DNA of 29,337 nucleotides from Candidatus Andersenbacteria bacterium RIFCSPHIGHO2_02_FULL_45_11 (GTDB lineage: Bacteria; Patescibacteriota; Andersenbacteria; UBA10190): contig MHHP01000018.1 of the NCBI GenBank assembly GCA_001817055.1, positions 1-29,337 on the forward strand, given 5' to 3'. This document shows positions 21,770 to 28,397 of this stretch, in pieces. Both the position numbers and the translations under genes were made by a program. The notes under the pieces were generated by a model. That model worked only from the letters and a program-made list of their open reading frames with translations, did no database searches and was not told where the DNA came from. Position 1 is the first letter of the stretch. Each line of letters begins with the position of its first letter.

Positions 21770-22210
21770 ATGACCCCAGAGGATAAAAAATACTTCGAGA
21801 ATTTACTCGCGAAACAAACTCATCATTTTGATGAATCGACAGTTGAAATGAAAGAGCATTTCGATAAAAGTGTGGCGGAAACAAAGAAGGATTTTCAGGC
21901 AGAAACGGTTGCAATGAAAAAACATTTTGACGAAACCGCAAAAGAAGCTAAGGAAGAATCCGAACGGCACATGGGTGTTCTTAACGAGCATTTCAAAAGC
22001 CAAGTCAGTGGCGTAGCAGAGCAATACACATCACTCAAAGATTCAACAGATGCGAGATTTGACGTTGTAGAAGAACGGTTTGATGCCGTAGAAGAAGCAC
22101 AGGCAATTACAAACGAAAAACTTGATGAAGTACTGGACATCTTGAAAGCAAATCAAGAAACCCTTATCGAACACGACCGCGCGGTCGAAGAATTGCAGAA
22201 GACGAGGTAA
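21770..22210 (+). CDS. Coiled-coil protein with HFDE-type repeats
   Basis: This 146-aa protein is almost entirely charged alpha-helix. Its first half repeats an 11-15-residue unit around K-x-HFD-x-S/T (HHFDESTVEMK, EHFDKSVAETK, KDFQAETVAMK, KHFDETAKEAK), which should form a long coiled coil. The second half has heptads (RFDVVEERFDAVEEAQ, LDEVLDILKANQETL). No membrane segment or signal is seen. It resembles tail-fibre-like or phasin-like helices in composition only, and I name no family. It has its own leaderless-type promoter and faces the nucleotidyltransferase gene tail to tail with 4 nt between. Confidence 0.75.
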   Translation: MTPEDKKYFENLLAKQTHHFDESTVEMKEHFDKSVAETKKDFQAETVAMKKHFDETAKEAKEESERHMGVLNEHFKSQVSGVAEQYTSLKDSTDARFDVVEERFDAVEEAQAITNEKLDEVLDILKANQETLIEHDRAVEELQKTR

Positions 22211-22214
22211 AAAT

Positions 22215-23234
22215 TTATTTTTCAAATGCCTGCACAATCGCCGGCATCTTCGTATCCGGATGAAAGGCTAACTCTGAAGAAGATAGCGCTATACGTCCTG
22301 GCCGAGAAAAATCCTGATGGCGCCGTACCATCCAGCGTTGAAAGTATTCTGCCATCTCTTCTATATAGTCGCCCAGGGGTTCGGATAGTAATGATTCCAT
22401 TTCTCGTTTTAAAAACCGCGCAATACCACTAGGCACAATCGTGTAAGCATGCCGCACGTCCGGATGTACAGGCATGCGCACATGCTGATCTATCCAAAAT
22501 GCATTGCGCTGCATGAACTTCCGCACCGCATAGTCGCCATAGATGGGAACAAGGCACGCGTACTGCATCGCCATTGCAACGTTTTGAATTTCAGTTGAAA
22601 CGGGGATGGAACCCTGCGCAACGTAATGATTCAAGCAGACCATATCCGGAGCATTGCGGTCGTAATATCGTCGCCTACGTCCAAGTAGTCCGGAAACTAG
22701 GAGCAATAAAAGACGTGCGGTCCAAATCCTCCCCTGCTGCGTAATTACCAACACATCAAGATCTGAACTATCTTTCGTGTTATCAATTGCCAGCGAACCA
22801 GAACCGGCGAGGCCGCGAACAAACGGTAACCAGGCAAGAAACGGTGCGCAGCGCAGCATAATCTTCCATTTTTGCTGGGCAATAGCATGACGCGTTAAAC
22901 GCACGCGAACAAGATGCTGTTTACCAGACAAAAAATAGTACCCCCACTGAGATCCTATACGTTCAACTAGCCAGCTATTGAATGCAAGTGCATGCTGCAC
23001 TTCTTGCAAACTAGGATGATGATCGTATCCACTCGAACTAACCACAAGATGTTCCCAGATCTGTGTTACCGTCACCGGCATCTCGTACAAATCAAAAAAG
23101 CGGATGGTGTCGAAGATGGATTGCTCTAACTGCGACGAACCTCCCCTAACCCCTCCTTCGTAAGGAGGGGGATTCGACGTCGGCTCCTCTCCTTTCGAAG
23201 GAGAGGCGGGGGTGAGGTACGAATCACGCATCAA
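22215..23234 (-). CDS. Winged-helix plus nucleotidyltransferase protein with repeat-encoded N-terminus
   Basis: This 339-aa protein begins MMRDSY, then residues 7-32 (LTPASPSKGEE... to VRGG) are encoded by palindromic element D. The conserved protein follows: a winged-helix-like segment (QLEQSIFDTIRFFDLYEMPVTVTQIWEHL, about 35-105) and a nucleotidyltransferase core with GSLAIDNTKDSSDLDVLVIT (G146-S147, D158, D160). The rest is helical with hydrophobic stretches. Similar proteins are common in Patescibacteria; the substrate is unknown. Its ATG overlaps the upstream glycosyltransferase by 11 nt, so they may be co-translated. No other start exists between the element and the conserved part, so the element is truly translated if this frame is right. 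Confidence 0.8.
   Translation of the reverse strand: MMRDSYLTPASPSKGEEPTSNPPPYEGGVRGGSSQLEQSIFDTIRFFDLYEMPVTVTQIWEHLVVSSSGYDHHPSLQEVQHALAFNSWLVERIGSQWGYYFLSGKQHLVRVRLTRHAIAQQKWKIMLRCAPFLAWLPFVRGLAGSGSLAIDNTKDSSDLDVLVITQQGRIWTARLLLLLVSGLLGRRRRYYDRNAPDMVCLNHYVAQGSIPVSTEIQNVAMAMQYACLVPIYGDYAVRKFMQRNAFWIDQHVRMPVHPDVRHAYTIVPSGIARFLKREMESLLSEPLGDYIEEMAEYFQRWMVRRHQDFSRPGRIALSSSELAFHPDTKMPAIVQAFEK
23142..23219. repeat. GC-rich double-hairpin element, copy D, in frame within a CDS
   Basis: There are two perfect 9-bp stems with 3-nt loops: CCCCTCCTT-CGT-AAGGAGGGG (23150-23170) and CCTCTCCTT-TCG-AAGGAGAGG (23186-23206). The outer parts CTCCCCTAA and GGGGGTGAGG also pair in part. Read on the minus strand it is open and encodes the N-terminal 26-28 residues of the nucleotidyltransferase. 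Confidence 0.85.
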
Positions 23235-24894
23235 GATCCACCTCTAATTCTTCCGGCGTAGGTGCATTACCCACACCCTCGTACACTCGTATTACCTCTT
23301 GCCCAAACCGATTCAGCTTCGACACAATCTGCTTGACGGAAGCCCCGTACACACGCTCATACCGATCTGCATCTGGAATTGTTGATTGCGTAAAAATTAT
23401 TTGTTCTCCTATTTGTAGTACCGTCCGCTCACTCGCTCCCGGCTCAAGCAATTGATACGTATTGCCGTGCGCTAAAAAGTGTACGGTCTTTGAAAAGAAT
23501 TCATCCACAACAAGATATGGCTTCGGACCGTTCGGAAATTTCGCCGTGTGTTGATGTATAAAATCAGATACGACCGTCAGATCCCCCCGATACGCCTCTG
23601 CAGCTTCGGGGGTATTACGCGAAATAATAAAATAGAGCATTGGACCGTATGCGGACGAAACAATAAGGAGACCTGCCGCAGCACCGTACACCATGCCCAA
23701 TACATGACGCTTATACCCCCATTTGAATGACCATCGCAGCGCAACTGCTCCTGCAGTACCTGCAAGAATATATATTGGTGCTGCCATACCTATACTACGC
23801 AATGCATGCGGCATTCCTTCTGCAGTTGTAATAGTAGGCAGCATCATGCCTAAAAGCATGAGCAATATATACGGGTACATCATTCCCAAATGCACTTCTT
23901 TTCCTTTTACAATACGGCGAAATACATCCCATGTACCCTTCATTGTCCACAAAATTCCAAGTACAAATAAAAATCCTACAAAAGGGTTCAACAGTGAGTA
24001 CCCCGCTACGTTATGCCGCCAGTTTTCATCCCCACGCGAAAAGAAGGATAGTATTGTTTTGTTGGTAGAATACAAGAGCGTCCCTACAAGCGTTCCTCCG
24101 CCAACTTCTCGTTGCAGATCTGGACTAAAAATAGACACCTGGCTGGCACGGCCTATAAATTCATTCGGATGCTGAATAAAATACAGTACAAGTGGGGCAA
24201 TTGCTATTAGGGCCGCCAGTAACGCAACGAGCGTTTGTTTGCCATACCTACGAACATGCGGAAACCCGATCTTTGGATGCATTGCCGCAAGCAAGAGTAA
24301 TACAAAAACTCCTAACACCACACCTATCATTGCGCGGTATGCAATGTAGGTATAAAAACCGCCAGAGAAAAAGATACCTGCAAGCGCAGCATATATATAC
24401 GATGCACGAATACGCTTTTCCTTTACTGCAGAAATCGTAAGGCCAGCACAGGCGGTAAATAAGGATAGAAATAATGGAATTAAAATTGCGCGAAAGCCCG
24501 TACGCGAAAGCGTAAGATGCCACGAACTCGTCGTCAAGAATAGCGAAGCCAAAAGGCCTGCTAAACGCCCAAAAAATACTTGTGTTGCAAAATAGATAGC
24601 AAGCACGGTGAGTGTTCCAATAATTGCAGACGCCAAGTGCATCTGCCACACCCCAACGCCAAATGTTTTAATCAATGCAGCCTGGAAGAAAAAGAATAGC
24701 CCTTCCCGCCCATTGTTCCGTTCGTAGAACGGACGAATGTCGCCCTGTAAAATATCCAGTGCATCTTCACCATTTTGCGCTTCATCGGGAAATAATCCTG
24801 GTGGGTAATTTGTAAGATCATAGGTACGCAGCACAAACGCCAATATCGTAACTGCCGCTACCGCAATTCCTGCCTTCAACCATCCAGGTTTCAT
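23224..24894 (-). CDS. GT-C membrane glycosyltransferase (GT39-like)
   Basis: This 556-aa polytopic membrane protein has about a dozen hydrophobic helices. The first outer loop carries YPPGLFPDEAQNGEDALDIL with the acidic pair D37-E38 and then RNNGREGLFFFFQAALIK, a pattern of dolichyl/polyprenyl-phosphate-sugar-dependent transferases. The C-terminal ~150 residues form a soluble outer domain (VVSDFIHQHTAKFPNGPKPYLVVDEFF). It probably glycosylates surface polymers or proteins. TATTCT preceded by TGA (extended -10) lies 8 nt before the ATG. The nucleotidyltransferase gene overlaps its 3' end. Confidence 0.87.
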   Translation of the reverse strand: MKPGWLKAGIAVAAVTILAFVLRTYDLTNYPPGLFPDEAQNGEDALDILQGDIRPFYERNNGREGLFFFFQAALIKTFGVGVWQMHLASAIIGTLTVLAIYFATQVFFGRLAGLLASLFLTTSSWHLTLSRTGFRAILIPLFLSLFTACAGLTISAVKEKRIRASYIYAALAGIFFSGGFYTYIAYRAMIGVVLGVFVLLLLAAMHPKIGFPHVRRYGKQTLVALLAALIAIAPLVLYFIQHPNEFIGRASQVSIFSPDLQREVGGGTLVGTLLYSTNKTILSFFSRGDENWRHNVAGYSLLNPFVGFLFVLGILWTMKGTWDVFRRIVKGKEVHLGMMYPYILLMLLGMMLPTITTAEGMPHALRSIGMAAPIYILAGTAGAVALRWSFKWGYKRHVLGMVYGAAAGLLIVSSAYGPMLYFIISRNTPEAAEAYRGDLTVVSDFIHQHTAKFPNGPKPYLVVDEFFSKTVHFLAHGNTYQLLEPGASERTVLQIGEQIIFTQSTIPDADRYERVYGASVKQIVSKLNRFGQEVIRVYEGVGNAPTPEELEVDLDA

Positions 24895-24902
24895 ATGTCT
24901 TT

Positions 24903-24908
24903 AGAATA
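24903..24908 (-). promoter_or_regulatory. Extended -10 of the GT39-like gene
   Basis: TGA-TATTCT on the minus strand ends 8 nt before the ATG at 24894, consistent with a 2-nt leader. No -35 is evident. Confidence 0.45.
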
Positions 24909-24920
24909 TCACAACAATAG

Positions 24921-24954
24921 AAAAAGCCGGATCGTTCGAATGAACGTCCCGGCT
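24921..24954 (-). terminator. Rho-independent terminator of the 157-aa gene
   Basis: On the minus strand AGCCGG (24949-24954) begins a stem closing with CCGGCT (24925-24930), helped by inner ACGTTC/GAACG pairing, and a TTTTT tract follows. It starts 10 nt after the gene's stop codon. Confidence 0.85.
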
Positions 24955-24964
24955 AGTAATACGC

Positions 24965-25438
24965 TCAGAAAATGTAGAGAGCTAACGTATGGTGTGGCAT
25001 TTTCGGCAGAAGCCCCAATGGAACCCCAATATGAAGCATGTTGGAAGCATCACGCAACACCTCACTCAAAACCTCAGTCTCAATAGCGTTTTTACGAGCG
25101 TTTTGACGCAGCACGTCTTGTACGAGCAAGTGAGTGTAGCACAGACCGTGTGCACACTCGGCAATTCTTGACTCACGATCATACAGCACCGGCTGTGGGA
25201 TATTTTCCACAATGCTCCACGCCTGCTCAGCAAGAACTTTTTTCCGAGGTAGGTGGCATTGGGGTCCATATTTTTCTCCATACACCCACTTGCAAAGACC
25301 TGTAGTGTATGGAAAGCACTTCACCAACTCATCAACACGAACAATTTCACGAACACTTGGGAACACACGTGCCATCACCCCTTGAATGTCTCCAAACTCT
25401 GTTAGAGAATCAAGTCTAGCCAATGTCGCTACCGCCAT
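24965..25438 (-). CDS. Unknown 157-aa Cys/His-containing protein, strongly expressed by design
   Basis: I do not recognise this protein. It is soluble by appearance, with helical segments and two Cys/His groupings: C41, C49, C61-H62, and the tight set C95-A-H97-G-L-C100-Y-T-H103, which could bind a metal. The C-terminal end is hydrophobic and proline-rich (IGVPLGLLPKMPHHTLALYIF). Its expression signals are the best in the window: a perfect sigma-70 promoter, a leader of about 45 nt with AAAGGAG 6 nt before the ATG, and a strong terminator right after the stop. This predicts an abundant protein transcribed alone, in contrast to the leaderless neighbours. It lies just after uvrA on the same strand; a functional link is not shown. 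Confidence 0.8.
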   Translation of the reverse strand: MAVATLARLDSLTEFGDIQGVMARVFPSVREIVRVDELVKCFPYTTGLCKWVYGEKYGPQCHLPRKKVLAEQAWSIVENIPQPVLYDRESRIAECAHGLCYTHLLVQDVLRQNARKNAIETEVLSEVLRDASNMLHIGVPLGLLPKMPHHTLALYIF

Positions 25439-25490
25439 GGGACTTCTCCTTTAAATACCGCGAATTGCGAAAGGACACGTTTACGGTAAT

Positions 25491-25519
25491 ATTATACTCC
25501 CGTATTCGGTTTATGTCAA
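25491..25519 (-). promoter_or_regulatory. Perfect consensus sigma-70 promoter of the 157-aa gene
   Basis: On the minus strand TTGACA (25514-25519), exactly 17 nt, and TATAAT (25491-25496) match the consensus at all twelve positions. The -35 overlaps the last codons of uvrA. The predicted transcript starts near 25484. Confidence 0.92.
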
Positions 25520-28339
25520 CATCTTTTTGAGATATTGCCCAGTATAGCTTTCTTTTACTTTCGCAATTTCTCGGGGTGTGCCTTCTGCAACCAAATACCC
25601 ACCCTTATCGCCCCCATCTGGCCCCATGTCTATAATATGATCGGCCGATTTAATAATATCCAAATTATGCTCAATTACGAGCACGCTATTGCCCTTATCT
25701 ACCAGCTTTTGCAGCACAGCCAATAAACGATGCACGTCATCAAAATGTAGGCCAGTTGTTGGTTCATCCAAAATGTATAACGTCTTGCCCGTAGCCCGGC
25801 GAGACAGTTCCGTTGCAAGCTTGATGCGCTGTGCTTCTCCACCAGATAACGTTGTTGCACTTTGCCCTAAGTGAATATATCCCAAGCCTACATCGTGCAA
25901 TGTTTGCAGCTTATCTTTAATAGGTGGGATAGCATGGAAGAACGTAAGCGCATGCTCAACTGTCATGTCCAGTACGGAAGATATATTCATCCCCTTGTAT
26001 TCAACCTCAAGCGCCCCTGTGTTATATCGCTTACCATGGCACTCATCGCATTGCACATATACATCGGGCAAGAAATGCATTTCGATTTTCAGAACACCAT
26101 CGCCTTGGCACGCTTCACACCGGCCACCCTTCACGTTAAAGGAAAATCTTCCCGCTTTGTATCCTCGTACTCTTGCCTCTTCGGTAGATGCAAACAATTC
26201 ACGAATCGGAGTAAACAATCCGGTATATGTTGCGGGATTACTGCGAGGAGTTCGGCCAATCGGAGATTGATCAATCGTAATTACCTTATCAAGATGCTCT
26301 AAACCCTTAATTTCTTTATGTGCACCTGGGTGCGTCTTTGCATGATGAAAGTGTCGAGATAACACATCCGACAAAATATCGTTGATCAACGTAGACTTTC
26401 CAGAACCCGACACCCCTGTTACACACACAAGCTTTCCTAGTGGAATATCAACCGTGACATCGCGTAAGTTGTGCTCCGTAGCTCCTATAATGGTTAACTT
26501 TTTCCCATTGCCCTCTCGGTATTTTTTTGGAACAGGAATTGCGAGTTTTCCAGAGAGATACTTCCCCGTGAGCGTGTTACTTTTTTCCAGCTGCTTCGGC
26601 GTCCCTTGGAACACAATTCTTCCGCCATGTTCGCCGGCTCCTGGGCCTACGTCGATAACCTGATCAGCAGTACGAATCGTTTCTTCATCGTGCTCAACTA
26701 CAATCACAGAATTTCCTAAGTCACGCAGTCGGATCAGGGTTTTAATCAATTTACTATTATCGCGCTGGTGCAATCCAATCGATGGCTCATCCAAAATGTA
26801 TAAGACACCAACGAGGCCGGACCCGATTTGAGTTGCAAGGCGAATACGTTGCGCTTCTCCACCAGCAAGAGTTCCCGCACGGCGATTCAGTGTTAAGTAC
26901 GAAAGCCCCACATCTCGTAAAAATGTAAGACGCGCAATAATTTCTTTGAGTATTTGAGATGCAATCTGCTGATCTTGCTTACCAAATGATTGCACTTCGC
27001 CGCTTTGCAATATCTTAAAAAATGACAACACTTCGTCAATCGCAACGTTTACCACATCGTGAATAGACTTTCCGCCAACATACACCGCAAGTGGAGCTGG
27101 CTTTAAGCGCTTCCCTTTACAGGTAGGGCAATCGCGTTCTACCATAAATTGTTCTATTTCCGCGCGAGCATGGTCAGAATCCGTTTCCCTATACCGCTGC
27201 ATCAACTGTGGAATTACACCCGTGTAGGTGGTATTCCAAACACCGCGGCCAGTCTGAACTGCAACTTCCCGATTCTCGGCATACAAAATAGTACGAATAT
27301 CTTTTGCGGACAAGTCGGCAACTGGGCTACCTATATTAAATCCTTCTTCGTTCCCAAGCGCTTCTAAAATTCTGTCGTACCAACGGCTTCGCCCCGATTT
27401 GCTCCATGGCTTAATAGCACCCTCTGCCAAACTCAAGCTTTTATTCGGTAACACCAAGTCTGGGTCTATCTCTTGCTTCGTCCCAAGCCCAGTACAATCC
27501 GGGCACGCGCCATGCGGAGAGTTAAATGAAAAGTCTCTCGGCTCTAAGCTGGTGATATTAATTCCGCAATCTACGCATGCAAATTCTTGCGAGAACAATG
27601 TTTCTTCATCCGTTTCCGTATTCGCAACAATCACAAGGCCTTTGCCAATATTCGATGCAGTCTCAAGCGAATCCAAAAGCCGTGGCTTGTCTGGTTTCCC
27701 ATCTAAAAAATATCTATCTACCACCACTTCAATAGTGTGGCGCTTTTGCCGATCAAGCTTCAAGTCTTCCGCTTCTTCTAATGAGTACACTGTGCCGTCT
27801 ACACGCACACGCGCATACCCTGCGGTTCTTGCCTCTTTAATTGCGGGCCTGCCATCTCCTTTTCGATCACGAACGAGTGGAGACAAGATTAAAAGCTTCG
27901 AACCGGCAGGAAACGATAATACCCGAGCAGCCATTTCTTTCATCGTCTGCCGCGCAATCACCTTTCCACAATTCGGGCAGTGAGGCGTTCCGCAGCGGGA
28001 ATATAGCAAGCGCAGATAGTCATACACTTCTGTTACTGTGCCTACAGTAGATCGCGGATTTCTGCTGGTAGATTTTTGGTCGATAGAAATTGCAGGCGAT
28101 AACCCATCAATCTGGTCTACATCAGGCTTATCCATAAGGCCCAAGAATTGCCGAGCGTACGCGGATAGGGATTCTACATACCTGCGCTGCCCTTCTGCGT
28201 ACAGCGTATCGAACGCCAAAGAAGATTTTCCAGACCCAGAAAGCCCTGTAAGCACCACAAGCTTGTCACGCGGGATCGTAATCGTCACGTTCTTGAGGTT
28301 ATGTACCCTCGCTCCCTTGATGACAATCTCATTCGCCAT
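25511..28339 (-). CDS. uvrA: UvrABC system protein A
   Basis: UvrA is the damage-sensing ATPase of nucleotide excision repair and loads UvrB. The 942-aa protein is full length. Domain 1 starts at once with Walker A GLSGSGKSS (32-40), a CPNCGKV zinc motif, QSTSRNPRSTVGT-type KSTSRNPRSTVGTVTEVYDYLRLLYSR, and the signature LAGGEAQRIRLA. Domain 2 has GVSGSGKST, the SPIGRTPRSNPATYTGLF motif, the zinc module CEACQGDG...CDECHGKRYN, LSGGEAQRIKLA and ILDEPTTGLH. It is transcribed divergently from uvrC with 58 bp between starts. The ATG is 8 nt after TATACT, so the mRNA should be nearly leaderless. Confidence 0.97.
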   Translation of the reverse strand: MANEIVIKGARVHNLKNVTITIPRDKLVVLTGLSGSGKSSLAFDTLYAEGQRRYVESLSAYARQFLGLMDKPDVDQIDGLSPAISIDQKSTSRNPRSTVGTVTEVYDYLRLLYSRCGTPHCPNCGKVIARQTMKEMAARVLSFPAGSKLLILSPLVRDRKGDGRPAIKEARTAGYARVRVDGTVYSLEEAEDLKLDRQKRHTIEVVVDRYFLDGKPDKPRLLDSLETASNIGKGLVIVANTETDEETLFSQEFACVDCGINITSLEPRDFSFNSPHGACPDCTGLGTKQEIDPDLVLPNKSLSLAEGAIKPWSKSGRSRWYDRILEALGNEEGFNIGSPVADLSAKDIRTILYAENREVAVQTGRGVWNTTYTGVIPQLMQRYRETDSDHARAEIEQFMVERDCPTCKGKRLKPAPLAVYVGGKSIHDVVNVAIDEVLSFFKILQSGEVQSFGKQDQQIASQILKEIIARLTFLRDVGLSYLTLNRRAGTLAGGEAQRIRLATQIGSGLVGVLYILDEPSIGLHQRDNSKLIKTLIRLRDLGNSVIVVEHDEETIRTADQVIDVGPGAGEHGGRIVFQGTPKQLEKSNTLTGKYLSGKLAIPVPKKYREGNGKKLTIIGATEHNLRDVTVDIPLGKLVCVTGVSGSGKSTLINDILSDVLSRHFHHAKTHPGAHKEIKGLEHLDKVITIDQSPIGRTPRSNPATYTGLFTPIRELFASTEEARVRGYKAGRFSFNVKGGRCEACQGDGVLKIEMHFLPDVYVQCDECHGKRYNTGALEVEYKGMNISSVLDMTVEHALTFFHAIPPIKDKLQTLHDVGLGYIHLGQSATTLSGGEAQRIKLATELSRRATGKTLYILDEPTTGLHFDDVHRLLAVLQKLVDKGNSVLVIEHNLDIIKSADHIIDMGPDGGDKGGYLVAEGTPREIAKVKESYTGQYLKKMLT

Positions 28340-28347
28340 AAAGGAGA

Positions 28348-28376
28348 AGTATATACACGACTTTGCCTAAGGGCAA
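28348..28376 (-). promoter_or_regulatory. uvrA promoter, leaderless type
   Basis: On the minus strand TTGCCC (28371-28376), 17 nt and TATACT (28348-28353) end 8 nt before the ATG at 28339. Its -35 forms one arm of the palindrome TTGCCTAAGGGCAA shared with the uvrC promoter. Confidence 0.75.
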
Positions 28377-28390
28377 GTGCGCCCTATACT
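28363..28390 (+). promoter_or_regulatory. uvrC promoter, leaderless type
   Basis: TTGCCT (28363-28368), 16 nt and TATACT (28385-28390) end 7 nt before the ATG at 28398. The two -35 boxes of uvrA and uvrC lie back to back 2 nt apart. No LexA-type box was seen. Confidence 0.75.
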
Positions 28391-28397
28391 TCCCTGC

